From positions 62,001 through 126,000 of the forward strand of contig JAPTJF010000045.1 of the NCBI GenBank assembly GCA_029339195.1: a DNA stretch of 64,000 nucleotides. The letters are read 5' to 3'. The stretch is from Micractinium sp. NFX-FRZ. Its lineage: Eukaryota; Chlorophyta; Trebouxiophyceae; Chlorellales; Chlorellaceae. A program made the position numbers and the translations under genes. The notes under the pieces are model-generated. The model was not told where the DNA came from, did no database searches, and saw nothing but the letters and a program-made list of their open reading frames with translations. How positions within the stretch are numbered: the first letter of the stretch is position 1; every line of letters begins with the position of its first letter. This document shows positions 32,001 through 60,904 of the stretch, piece after piece.

Positions 32001-35000
32001 AGATGGCACCGGGCTGTGGAGGCGCGGCGGGGTGTGTGACCTGCCTGGGCTCCGCCTGTGGCACCTCCACCCCAGCACGCCTGCATTCCTCATTGGCTGG
32101 CTGCCCGCGCAAGCAGCGCCCCTGCTGCTCCAGCTGCTCCACCGCCTGCCGGCCGGCCTGCCGGCCAAGCAGGGGTTGGGGTGCCCGGTGGTCGACTCAC
32201 CGCGACGCAGCCGGTCCCCGCAATGTTGGGCTCAAAGCCGGCGGCGCAGGTGGCGCATGTGCAGCGGTCGGCGGCAGTGGGGTCAAACAGGGCCTTGAGC
32301 TGCACACAGTTGTTGATCTTCGAGCAGGACTGCAGGGGGGCAGAGGGCACTGGGTTGCTTGATTTAACCCTACGATGCTTCTAGAATTTGTGTTTCTTCT
32401 GTGCGCAGGCGCATGCGACATGCAAACATTGTCAGCAACAGCACGTGCCGGGCCTCAGGCTGGCAGGGCACGGCAGCGAGGCGGGCAGTTGATGAGTGTG
32501 GCGGCAGCCGTGGTGCCGTGGTGCAACCAGCCGCACATGGGCAACGCCCAGCCCACTTTGTGTGGCCGCAGGGAATCAACCAGGCCGCCCACCCCCGGGC
32601 ACACGGCTGACAAACAGGCAGGGCCGCTCCCCTGCTGCCACCGCCCCCCCGCACCTGCTGGCACGTGCCGGGCGCGGTGAGCTGGAAGCCGGTGCGGCAG
32701 CGGGTGGCGCCGGTGGCGCCCACCAGCTGGAAGTTTGTCTCGGTGGCGCTGCACTTGCAGCCGGAGCTGTACGATTCGCAGCCAGACACCTGCGGGGCAA
32801 AGTAGGGGGTCGGTTGCAGGGGCGGGGAGAGGAGGGCACAGAGGAGGCTGTTGGCTGCTGTGGGATTGGCGTGCGGGGCGGGCAGCCGGGCAGGGCGCAC
32901 AGGCAGCCAGGCCCCTCCGATGTGCACCCTCAGGCAGGCGTGCCAGGTATGGGAGGAGGCCGCAATGCAACACCTGCCCCGGCTCCTCTTTAAGACCGCC
33001 CCCTCCATCCGCCCAGCCCTACCCGGCTCCTCACAGGGCAGTCGGCCTCAGCGCCGTGCACGCTGCAAACACCAAAGCCCCTGTACTTGATACCTTAAAC
33101 CCTAACCCTGAACCCTAACCCTAAGCCCTCCCATCCCCTTGAGCCCACCTGGCAGTCCAGACAGGTGTTGGTTGCGGCGTCCAGCTGGTAGCCGGGGGCG
33201 CAGGCGGAGCATGTGCAGCTCTCCCCGAAGGTCTGGCAGTTTGGCACGTCGCAGGCGGCGCAGGCGTTGTTGGCGAGGCGGTAGCCGGGGCGGCACGCCT
33301 GGCAGGTGCAGGCCTTTGAGAACTTGGCGCAGTTGTCGGGGGCGTTGCACTGCAGTGCAACGAGCACCGGCGTTGTGTGTTGCTCAGTGTTCTGGGGTTG
33401 TGCAGGCAGCCAGGTGCAGGCCCTTGAGAACTTGGACGGGGTTGTCGGGGCCAGGAATTCCTTAACAGGCTGGCGCAAGCTGTTGCAAACTACCAGGCGC
33501 AGCCCACCACGCTTCGCGCGTCTCTCCCCGCCCGCCCACTCACCCCATCGCAGGCCTTGTCTGCCTTGCTGTACGTGTAGCCCGCCTGGCAGGCGGTGCA
33601 CTCATCCTTGGCAGCTGCCGAGCAGGTGGTGCATCCCTGGGCGTTGCACTTGTCGCACCGCGTGGCACTGATGCGCACAAAGCCCTCGGCGCAGGTCAGG
33701 CACTCCTTGGGCTTGGCGGCGCTGCAGGTGGCGCAGCCGGCCACTTGGCACTGCACAGGGAGCAAGGGGCGTGTTGGGGTGGGGTGGGCGGCAGGGAGGG
33801 CAGCGTGGCTCAGCATGCTGCAGCACGTGCCACGTGGGCAGCGGCAGCGCTTCGGGCCATGCTGTTTCCGTGTGCCTGCAGCCCTGGTCCGCGCAGCCTC
33901 CGCATGCCCTCTGACCCTGTAGTTGAGAGCTCTTCCGTGGGGCGGTGCTCGTGTAGCATGGCTACTAGACTGGCCTCCGCATGTGCGCTCTGTCGCACGC
34001 CAGCCTCACCTTTGTGGCGCAGGCTCCCCGGCTGAGCGCAAAGCCGGTGCGGCAGGCGGTGCAGGTGCTGGCGTTGGTGCAGGTGTTGCAGTTGGCGGGG
34101 CAGTTGCCGCACGCGCCCTTGGAGTCGGTGAACTGGCCGGCGCCGCGCAGGCACTGCAGGCACAGGCGGGCGGGCGGGCAGGAGGGCTGGAGGTCGGGAA
34201 GGCGTGAGCATTGCGGGGCAGCAGCGCATGTGCGTGGCCAAGGAATACGGCAGGTGCCGGGGGTCCCACGGAGCAGGGGCATCCGCTGCGCAACCATGCA
34301 TGCATGTGTTCCCAACCCACACGCGGCGAGGCCACGTGCCGCCAGGTGGCGAAGTGCCTTTTAGCCCCCTCAAGCCCTCACCTTGGTGCACTTTCCAGCC
34401 GCCAGCTGGAACCCATTTGCCGTGTCACACTTGGCGCACGCGGTGCGCGCCTTGTTGCACGTCATGCACCCCCGCACGCCGACGGTGCAGGTGGGCGCGT
34501 TGGTCGCGTCCTGCAGCGTGCGGCGGGGGGCAGGGCAGGGCACACCAGGAATGCGTTGGCTGCGCGCACACCGCCCAGACGCCAGCCAACTTGCCAGGGC
34601 AGGACACTGGGAGGCAGGCAGCAGTGCTGCATGCACAGTGCTGGTCATGCAGCCTCGGTGCCAAAGCCCGCCCACCCGCCAGGTGGCGCTGCCATGCCCA
34701 GCCCGCCCGCCGGCGCACCTTGACGCACGATCCTCCCGTGTATGTGCAGCCTGTGGCGGTGCACTGGGCCTGGGCTGGGATCAGGTTGAACCCGGGAGCG
34801 CAGCCCACACACATGGTGGGTGGCCCGCCAGGGATGGCCTCGGTGCAAGCGTTACAGCTGTTCTTGCCCACGGTACAGGCTGCCTCCGTCTCCTCTGCTG
34901 CTGCAGGGCGGTGGCCAGGGGTGGCGGGGCATGGGGGAGGAGGGGGGCTCAGCACACGAGGAACATCAGTATGCATGGGGTGCTTGTCCTAGGCACGACA

Positions 35001-35112
35001 GCAGCCGACCATGACTCAAGCCACCCCAGTGCTGCTTGCGCCCTGCAGCCGCCACATGCGCACCTGCCAAGGCTACCAAGAGCGCCACGCACAGAAGTGC
35101 CGACCACCGCAT
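29043..35112 (-). CDS. Secreted Cys-rich modular protein, one CxxC module per exon
   Basis: Fifteen exons joining in frame to 692 aa: 35064-35112, 34719-34900, 34382-34510, 34010-34153, 33544-33750, 33149-33349, 32655-32789, 32201-32329, 31761-31856, 31423-31530, 30952-31095, 30243-30530, 29844-29948, 29333-29437, 29043-29099. Signal peptide MRWSALLCVALLVALAG, then 13 modules of about 30-95 residues with patterns such as C-x5-C-x(6-9)-C-x-C-x2-C-x(6-9)-C (CNLANPNCSKFNADGCRCDT; CAKSPNCTAVNNKCECTACD). Almost every module is one exon starting at or near a Cys codon and bounded by phase-0 introns. One module carries Asn-Xaa-Thr N-glycosylation sites (TVNVTAGNDT). It ends with a short hydrophobic tail (VLLLAFSLDVAHII) that could be a GPI signal. 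CxxC-type extracellular repeats recall EGF/furin-like modules and protist surface proteins; no exact family. Confidence 0.85.
29582..29650. repeat. AT-rich repeat with hairpins in intron
   Basis: AATCAAGCAAATAATATTGCT occurs twice (about 29583 and 29624), each able to pair with the neighbouring AGCAATATT/TTGATTATC sequence. A striking AT island in GC-rich DNA, within an intron of the Cys-rich gene. Confidence 0.75.
30736..30942. repeat. Tandem repeat (~52/105-bp unit) in intron of Cys-rich gene
   Basis: Units containing CCAGTGCCAGCTGCTAGCAATTTGCACGATGCGCAAGGCCAC alternate with a second form with CCAGCAACTTGCACGCC; about four half-units. The array stops just before the exon at 30952-31095. 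Confidence 0.85.
31078..31280 (-). repeat. Three copies of an exon-start/acceptor segment
   Basis: AAGGGGTYGGCGCACTGCA occurs at 31078-31115 (the real acceptor and first codons CANPFC of the exon 30952-31095), at 31186-31227 and at 31254-31280, the last two with shared upstream flank GGGCCTCWGTCAGT. They lie upstream of the exon in transcription order and carry decoy acceptors. Confidence 0.85.
33096..33127. repeat. Interstitial telomere-like repeats
   Basis: TTAAACCCTAACCCTGAACC then CTAACCCTAAGCCC: four degenerate CCCTAA units inside the intron between exons 33149-33349 and 32655-32789. CCCTAAA is the plant/Chlorella-type telomere repeat. Confidence 0.8.
33303..33455 (-). repeat. Duplicated exon start of a Cys module
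   Basis: CAGGTGCAGGCCYTTGAGAACTTGG occurs in the exon 33149-33349 (copy 33303-33343) and again in the preceding intron (33411-33455). The second copy lacks a complete exon. Confidence 0.8.
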
Positions 35113-36655
35113 GTTCAGCTGCGTTGCTTGGGTGGGTGTGCTGCAGAATTCGTCCCTGCAGCAGCGACAGTAGAACGGATCTGGTTGCAGACCCTGTGTG
35201 CTAGCCGGGTGCCGGTGAGCGGCAGCAGTGGCGGCGGCGGCGGCGGGGAGCGGACGCATGGGACAGGCAGCATGGGCGGCCACTCCCGCTGTCGGCCCTC
35301 GGTGAACTGCTTCTGCTTCTGGCACCCCGCAGCGCCGTGTAGACCGAGGATCTGTGCAGAGACAGTAAGCCGCGGCTTACCCGGTTGCTCCCCGCCGGAT
35401 GTGAAGCTTGTGGCACCGAGCGCTGGAAGAGGGTCAACGGGGGGCGTCGGAGGATAGGTAGATACTGGAGACACGACTGCAGAGAAGGGGGAGGCAGGCT
35501 GATGTGACACCTGCGACGGGACACTTTGGCGATGCTTTGCGTGCTTCGTCCGCGGCCCTACGACTCGTGGTGCTGAACCGGGGTTTTGCCACTCTCTGGT
35601 TCTGCACAAGGCGATTATCCCCTGGAGCAAACGAGGGCCGCTGCCCTCGCATGGATCCCCAGATAATTCCGTCCTGAAGGGTGCCACTCACCACCACGAG
35701 CAGCGGCGGTGGCGGCGCCCCCAGGAGCTGGCTGTAGCGGCTTCTTGCCACCCTTGACCCAGCCCATCAAGCGCCTTTCCCCTTCAATCATGTAAGTTGT
35801 TACCTAGGATTGTATCAATAGAGGCACACGGGGTGGCTGCAGCAGCTGCCGTTGGCAGGCGGGTCACCGCCCAGGAACCAGCGGGGTGGTGCCCAACTCC
35901 TGTGTTGGAAGCAACCGGCGCACTGCAACATACACTGCTTCTGTCTGTCGAACGCACTCTCAAGGTAGTCGACAGGAATCCAGAGACGGCAGCGTTCAGG
36001 AGAGGGCAGGAGCACTGCTCTCTCACCTGCCATACAAGCACAACCAGGCGCGCGCCCTTGGCGCTCACGCTCACCCCAGCTCTGAGGTAGCCGCTACCTA
36101 TGACTGGGCTGCGACTGGGGCAGACCAGGCGTACAGACGCGCGGCTGCCAAGCTGCAGTTACACCAGCCTGAACATCCATCAACCCGTGGGGCATGCTAG
36201 ATAATTTACAAGGGGTGGGTGAGAGTGCCGGGCCTTTGGGGCAGCAACGGCGGGAGCGGTGGAAGGGAAGGGGGGCCGGTGGGAGGGGGCCATGGCTGTG
36301 CGGTGTGAGCTATGAGGTGGACAGGGCAGCGCAGAAGAGGCAAGCGATGAGAGATACACCTGCAGCAAAAAAAGGCCTGGCTTGTAGTGCCGAGGACAGG
36401 AGAGGCGGGAACGCGGGAACTTGAAATGAGAGGGCAGGGGGCGGCAAGGCAGCAGGGACGTAACATCATGTTGAGGGCGGAGCCGCGCACAGCATGGCCC
36501 CGCTAGTCTTGCACCTGCAGCCGCGAGCATGCCATTTCGGTGCAGTCGTGGTGATGTGGGTGCTGGGGATGACGTGGGAGCGGCCGTGTCACGCCACCTA
36601 GGGAAGCGTCCTCAACGGTGCTCCTCACCACTCACGGAGCCAGCCGGTCTGTCGG
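35113..36655. other. Upstream region of Cys-rich gene, with possible extra 5' exons, and 3' region of CenH3
   Basis: Contains minus-strand candidate exons at 35692-35791 (MIEGERRLMGWVKGGKKPLQ onward) and 35381-35476 (VVSPVSTYPPTPPVDPLPAL onward), with good GT-AG sites. They join in frame through 35113-35351 to the Cys-rich gene's Met. They could be 5' exons giving a longer N-terminus, or a separate small gene. Upstream, 35815-36153 is open on both strands and was not called. A minus-strand TGTAA lies at 36206-36210. Confidence 0.35.
36206..36210 (-). terminator. Putative TGTAA polyadenylation signal
   Basis: Minus-strand TGTAA about 450 bases past the CenH3 stop codon. Confidence 0.45.
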
Positions 36656-37827
36656 TCAAGGTGCGTTGGAGATGTAGTCCCAGTGGTCGCCCCGCAGCCG
36701 CCGCGCCAGCTGCATGTCTTTGACAAACACGGTCACGCGCTTGGCGTGGATGGCGCACAGCTGCGGGGGCGGGCGGGAGGGCGAGTGTTCAGGGGGAGGC
36801 GGTCAGAGAGCTGGCGGCAGGCAGCGCTGCGCGCCCACCCGGGCAGCGCTGCAGCACCAGCACCGGCAGCAGAACCGGCACCAGTATGCGCCTGCCCCGC
36901 TAGTGCGCCTGCTGCCCATCTGCAAGCCTTCAAACAGCCCTGCGCGCCTCCTACAGCCCTCCAAGTAAAGCCAGCAGCTTTACTACACCAGCTAGCCCCC
37001 CCAGCCACCCCTCACACCTGCGAGTCCTCCAGCAGCCCCACCAGGTATGCCTCTGCCGCCTCCTGCAGCGCCAGCACCCCCTGCACACTCCACCTGCGGA
37101 CAGGAAAGGGTGGACACAGGCAGCATGCTGCTGCTCCTCAGCACTTACAGTTCTTCACGCCGCAACGCACCATGGACCCTACACCGGACGGCACACATGT
37201 CTCAGCGGCGGCTTGGGCCACCCACGCTGGCAGGCCCTGCTACCTCCTGCATCCCACCAAAACTGCAAGCAGGCGGTGCGCACCGGAAGTCCTGCCGGTA
37301 GGAGCCCAGCAGCTCGCGCGCCACGCGCCAGAAGGGCGCCTTTGGGATGAGGCGCCGCGTCGCCTCGTTGCCCTTCTGCTGGTACTTCCGGATCTCCCTG
37401 CAGGCGAGGGGCCGGCCGGGTTGGCTTTCAATGAAGGGTGCACCAACAGTGGGGAAGCAGAGCGGCAAGGGGCATCACGGGCAGGAAAAGAGAGCCAAGT
37501 ATGGCGCCGCACGCGACAGGCAGCACCGCGCAGCGGAATGCAACACAAGGCGCGCACCCTGCGGGCCCCCTCCAAGCAGCACCCAGCACCCGCGACTCAC
37601 TGCAGCGCCGCCACGCCCGGCCGCCGGCGGTACTTGCGCACGGCCTCACGCGTACGCCGCCGGTTCTGGGGCCCCTCCTTGGGCTCCTCCTTCACGGTGG
37701 CGCCGCGCGGTCTCTTGAAGGCCGGCGGGTTCCTCGCCGCCGCGGGCGATACCACCTCCTTCTTGATGCCCTTTGCACCAAGGGCCCCGCCCACAAGCTT
37801 GCGGGCGGTGGTCTTGACGCGCACCAT
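36656..37827 (-). CDS. Divergent histone H3, probable centromeric variant (CenH3/CENP-A)
   Basis: Exons 37601-37827, 37284-37397, 37018-37093 and 36656-36760 join in frame to 173 aa, against 135 for canonical H3. The histone fold is clear: [10 protein letters not shown], an aN/a1 region ending [16 protein letters not shown], a2 helix [20 protein letters not shown] and [20 protein letters not shown]. Features of CenH3: the N-tail keeps only [10 protein letters not shown] and then diverges completely, with a long basic/Pro tail; Trp in loop 1 (RW, as in plant CenH3); and many substitutions at residues invariant in H3 (the segment after the aN helix, and the C-terminal extension [12 protein letters not shown]). 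Loop 1 is not longer than in H3, so the assignment is an inference. Intron-rich, unlike replication-dependent H3 genes. Head-to-head with RAD50. Confidence 0.8.
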
Positions 37828-38422
37828 AGGGAGGCACACCTGCGGGCTGGGGGCAGGAGCAACAAGGCGCACGGTGGGGATGTTGCGAAACGCTACCGCG
37901 AGCGGCGGCGGCGGCGCCGCCCTTGGCCAGCCTTGCAAGGGCGGCGGCTGCCCAGGCCCTCGCTTGCCTGCTGCACTCACGGGACTCTCTGTTCCGGCGC
38001 CGCTGGGGCAGTCAAGGGGCCGCCGAGGCGGCCAGGCCGCAGCAATGCTGCTTGTGCACGGCGCACGCGGTTACAGTCACGCGAGGGTCCGCCCAGCGCT
38101 CTGCCAGACGCTGCGCAGCGAAAGCAAGGGCGAGCGACAAGATGTGCGTCTCGAGGCGGTGCCAGGTAGTGTCTTCTAGCTGTGCACCTGACAAGGGTTC
38201 AAGGGAACGCCAGGGCGCCTGGCAAACAGCCTGGCGCGCCAGCAGCGCACAGCATAGCGCAGCAGGGCGCCAAACCCCTTGTTTCTTCCCAATTGGGCTT
38301 CCCAACGACTGCATTGCAGCCCCGGATCTCTCCGACCACACTCAGCTGGCCAGCGCATTCTCTCCCGAGGCCCGGGCGCTCAAAGCACAGGCGGGCTTCG
38401 CCCGCGCGCTGAGACAGGCACT
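37828..38422. promoter_or_regulatory. Divergent promoter region CenH3 / RAD50
   Basis: 595 bp between the two start codons. A 5'-UTR intron for CenH3 is possible, since an acceptor CCCGCAG lies just upstream of its ATG. No TATA box recognised. Confidence 0.55.
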
Positions 38423-56700
<18,278 letters not shown>

Positions 56701-57143
56701 GCGCTGCGCCAGCAAGGCGGCGCGCCAGCAAGGCGGCGCGCCAGCAAGGCAGCGTGCCAGCTGGCACGCACATGCCAGCGTGTGACGGCCCGCCGGGCGC
56801 GCCAGCTGGCAGGCAGTTGTCTACCCCGGTGGCGCCGTCTTCCCACCACTTGAGAGCACGAGCCAGGTTGGGCCCAGGGGACCGCAGGGGACGCGGTCAA
56901 GCGGCCCAACGTGGCAGCAGCTGCCTCTTCATGTGGCAGGGCTGGAGAGGCGCAAAGTGTTGGGCTGCCAGCCGAGGGAGCACACACGGGCAGCCAGGGA
57001 AGCGGCTGCTGTACCATACCCACCAATATATGTATCTCATTCATTCCCCCCAGGGTGGTTCGCACAAGACTTTCGCCCCTCACGACTCAGCTGCTCAGCT
57101 GCATCCCCTGCTGCCCCGTCCCTCAATGAGGCATTGCAGCGCG

Positions 57144-57148
57144 TGTAA
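57144..57148 (+). terminator. Putative TGTAA polyadenylation signal for RAD50
   Basis: Plus-strand TGTAA about 445 bases after the RAD50 stop codon. Confidence 0.5.
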
Positions 57149-57190
57149 AGTATCTGCCCAGCATAGAGGCGCCTAAGCAGCCGCTGTACA

Positions 57191-57219
57191 GGGGGGGGTG
57201 GGGGGGGGTGGGGGGGGGC
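57191..57219. repeat. G-tract array (potential G-quadruplex)
   Basis: Three runs of eight or nine G separated by single T, on the plus strand between convergent gene ends. Confidence 0.85.
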
Positions 57220-57414
57220 GCTGATCAAGAGGTAAGGCAGTACAGGGGTCAGCGCTATGTACATGCACCGAGTGTGCACGGGGAGGCGGGGACGCATTTG
57301 GTTGATGGAGGGGCAAAGTAAGGACGGAACATGGGATGACAGTGCGAGCAATGCATGCCTGGGTGATAGTGAGCGTGGAGGGTGGTACCAGCCACTGCAT
57401 GCAAGGCAGCCCAT

Positions 57415-58690
57415 TTAGGATAGGTGCACGGTCTGTGTGGTGCACCGCTTCTTGCGGCACACGGGGCACACGCCCGCCTGCCTGGCAGCGCAGGCGGAGC
57501 ACAGGGCAAAGTGGCCGCACGGGAGAAAGGCTGTGGTGCGCGGCGCAGCCAATGCACACCGTGCAGGTCTGCAGAGCTTCAAGCTCCTCGCGTGCCCCCA
57601 GCAGCTGGCCCTGCAGCTGCTGCCGCTGCTGCCGCTCCCGCTGCCAGCCAGCCGCCATCCCTGCCCCCAGCGCCTGAGCAGATGCCCTCATTGCTTGGGT
57701 GTTGGCGCTGGCGGCCGCCAGGTCGATTGGGAGCTTGCCGTCGGCATCAGTTGCCATGGGGTCGGCACCGCCAGCCACCAGCGCCACAATCGCCTCGCGG
57801 GCCGCCTCTGGGCTCCCGTTGAGCACAGCGCTGTGCAGCGGCGTGCGCCCCTTGAACGCCACAGCGCCGGGCACCGCCTGCGCGCTGGCGCCAGCAGCCA
57901 GGAGCGCTGCGATAGCGGCCTTGGTTGCTGCTGCGTTGGCCAGCTGCGCTGCCAGGTCCAGCGGGCGCTGGCCGCTGCCGTCCCTGGCGCTGTGGTCGGC
58001 CCCAGCACCCAGCAGCGCCGTCAGCACACCCGCCACCTCAGCCCCCTCCCAGGTGGTGTGCCGCTGCAGCCGCAGGAAGCTGTGCAGCGCGGCAAAGGGG
58101 CCCGGGTGGGCACCCTCCCCTGCCAGCACCCTGACGGCTGCCAGGCAGGCCGCAAAACTGTGGTTGTGCACCGCTGCCTCCAATGCCGCATCCAAGCTGA
58201 CCTGGCGGTCTGCTGCGCTGAGCGCGCTCTCCTGAACCTCCGCCAGCGCCGTGTGCACCGCTGCCAGGCAGCGGTGCTCATTGTCCCCTGTCCGTACTGC
58301 CTTGCCCAGGCTGCCCCTCAGGCTGGCCAGGGAGGGACCCCCTGCTGCTCCTTCTGCGCTGCCGCCTTGCCCGCCTGCACCTGCTCCTCTGCCGCTTGCT
58401 GCTGCAGGCATGCCTGCAGTGCAGCCTCCTGGGCCGCCTGCAGCACCGCCAGCAGCCCGTGCTGCCACTGCGGCTGCCTCAGGAGCAGCGGCGGCGTGCT
58501 GGCCCGGGGCTGCACCACGGCGCACTCGTGCTGCTGCAACCGCTGATGCCGCGCCAGCTGCCGCCGCGGCTGCCGCGTTCATACGCGCTCGCACATAGAT
58601 CAATGATACCGAAGCTGTCGTCTGAGTCAAAGTCAACATCGTCAGGGCTGCGCACGCTCGTGGCTCCGTTGCGTGCGCGCTTCATCACGT
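57415..58690 (-). pseudogene. Ankyrin-repeat RING-finger protein, frame broken
   Basis: Probable E3 ubiquitin ligase type. N-terminal MKRARNGATSVRSPDDVDFD (from about 58685), a helical Gln/Leu-rich stretch (LLLRQPQWQHGLLAVLQAAQ), ankyrin repeats (KGRTPLHSAVLNGSPEAARE; DADGKLPIDLAAASANTQAM), then a RING finger: CTVCIG ... FLPCGHFALCSACAAR ... VCPVCRKKR and a stop at 57415. The parts lie in different frames of what looks like one exon: N-terminus to Gln-rich part (near 58580-58600), Gln-rich part to ankyrin (at a five-C run near 58339), and between the first RING Cys pair and FLPCGH (near 57548). Third-base G/C content marks the coding frame on each side. Either assembly indels (then an intact gene) or a decaying pseudogene; a small unseen intron could explain the first break. 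Confidence 0.65.
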
Positions 58691-59191
58691 GAGGCTGCAA
58701 ACAGTGCGGGCAGTGGAACGTGGGTGCAAGCCATCTTGTCATGTGTCGGTATAAAAGGCATTCTCAGCAGGGAGGCAGCACTTGATGCCATGACCCAGCA
58801 TCGCCTGCTGCGGCGGCAGGGAGCGGCAGCGGCAGCGGCGGGTAGGCGGCGGCAGCAGCGGGACATCGCCAGCTGCGTGTGTCTGGCCATAAACGGTCCA
58901 AAGAGGCAACTGATGTCGGGACAAACCTGCCGGACGACTCTCCGCTTCACTGGATGGAGACCGAGAACCCTACGCTGTAGTCGTTCCTCCTGCGACCCGT
59001 GCGGCCGCAGTCTATGGCAGATGTACACAGTCTATGGCAGATGTACACGGCATCCCAGGATTGGTAACAATGCGCCGATGGCAGTAGGCACGCGATTTCA
59101 ACTGTAGACGTCTAGCTGGCCATGCTGCTTCGTGCAACTTGTCTTGCTCGGCTTGATCTATCATCCGCGTTTCTACCACACAGTAATCGCA
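58691..59191. promoter_or_regulatory. Divergent upstream region, ankyrin-RING / MYND genes
   Basis: No gene. A perfect 20-bp tandem repeat AGTCTATGGCAGATGTACAC lies at 59009-59028 and 59029-59048. Confidence 0.5.
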
Positions 59192-60872
59192 ATGGGGGAT
59201 CATGGAGGCATACCTGTTCCGCCTGGAGACCGGCGAAGCGATGTGGCCCAAACTTTGCTGCTGCTTTCGGGAGTCCGCCATGTTTCTACAGTGCTTAATA
59301 ATGATTTCAAGCAGTAAGACTTCCGCTGGACTGCTTCCGGCGGTGCCAGGCGACTGCGGCCGTGCCGCCGCTGCCGCCGCCGCCAGCAGCCCGCCTTGCA
59401 TGCTTCGGCCTCACCACCTCTCGCACGCCTCCTGCAGGTGGTGCACAGACAAGTGGTTCGTGTGCCGGGGAGCTGCCGGAATCGTTGAAGATGAGATCAA
59501 GGGGCTGGTTGCACTGGGACCAGCAATTGTGGAGAAAATGGAAGACAGGTGGGTCACGCAGAGAACACCTCCCCCTGCAGGGCCTGGGCCGATGGAAGCT
59601 TGCTTGGTTGCAGCAGCATTGCATTTGCGTGAATACATCTTTGCCGCCAGACTTCGTCCCCAGGATCCCGTGCCGGCTGCGCCTCGCCTGTGCTTGCAGG
59701 CACGGGCCGGCGGTGCGGGACAGCGGCACCGCGCTGGCCTTCCTGAGGGATTGGGTGCACCTGCCGACCGAGGAGTTTGCTGCATCATGCGCCGCCTTTA
59801 TGGTGGAGATGGCCGCCTCGCAACGGTGGGTGCTGGCAGGCTCGGTGGCGGTTCCATTACGTGGGAGCATGCATGCTGCGCCGTTAGGGGGGGGGGTGGC
59901 AGTGCAGGCTGCTGGTACCTCCCCCTGGCCCCTCGCTTGATTAAGCCCCCCGCATGCTATGCACGCGCATGCGGCCGCAGTTGCGGGTGGTGGATGTGCA
60001 GCAGTCTGACCTCCGAACCCCACCACCTGCTCTCCTAGGCTGACTCCTCCCCTGCCTCCTGCACCCCCCCTGCCTCCCGCGCCCCTGCAGGCGCTTTGCT
60101 CCCCGCCTGCGCCAGGTCGGCGTGCCGCGGCCCGACCTGCGCACCACCGCGATGCTGGGGCCCACAGGGGCGGACCCGTTTGTGTTCCGCCCGGAGCAGC
60201 GGCGGAGCATCTGGGGCGGGCTGGGTGGGAAGCTGGCAGCGCTGGAGGAGCACCTCGGTGAGGGGGGCTCCAGCCGTGCGTCAGCTTATTATGAACTTGC
60301 TGGGCAAGGCAGCGGTGGGCTGGGACCCAAGATAGCCGGGCTAGGAGAGCGGGCCTGGGTTGGGCATGCCTAGGATGCAGGCGGGGGAGTCGTGCGCAGT
60401 GCATGGCAAGGCCAGGGGGAGAGCGGCATGGAAGGGCAGGGTTGGCTGCCGAGCGGCCCTCCCTCCACCTGCGCCTCGTCATACCCCACCCTGCTGCGAA
60501 CAACCACCATCTCGTCCCCCCACCCTATCACCCCCAAAACCTCCCTCCTCAGCTGCCTCACGACTTCACCATGCCCCCGTGCTGCCTGCAGACGGATCCT
60601 CCTTATCCTGGTTTGAGTTCCAGTCGTGCTCCCTCATGGAAAGCGTGCTGCTCAACTTCTGGAGGCAGTGGTCTAGCGAAGCAGCTGGCGGAGGCGGCAA
60701 GGGAGAGCGGGAAGCGGGCCCCCACGGCAGCCAAGCCGGTGTCGCATGGGCGCTAGGAGGTGAGAGCTGTGGGGCATTCGGAGCCTTGAGTGGAGGTGTA
60801 TGTGCGTGAAATGCAAGTTGAGCACCTGTGCGCATAGGGCCCGGGGATCCGCGCACGTTTGTGCTGCGCTTC

Positions 60873-60904
<32 letters not shown>

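Larger units (their letters stand above)
56701..57414. other. Intergenic between convergent RAD50 and ankyrin-RING genes
   Basis: 3' UTR space. Contains CCAGCAAGGCGGCGCG repeated three times just after the RAD50 stop, a TGTAA at 57144-57148, and a G-run array at 57191-57219. No gene. Confidence 0.6.

Noticed and set aside
35797..36153. Candidate exons on both strands (plus 35797-36090; minus LGSRASVRLVCPSRSPVIGS onward)
   Set aside because: Both strands stay open with similar third-base composition, and no conserved motif decides between them; not called.
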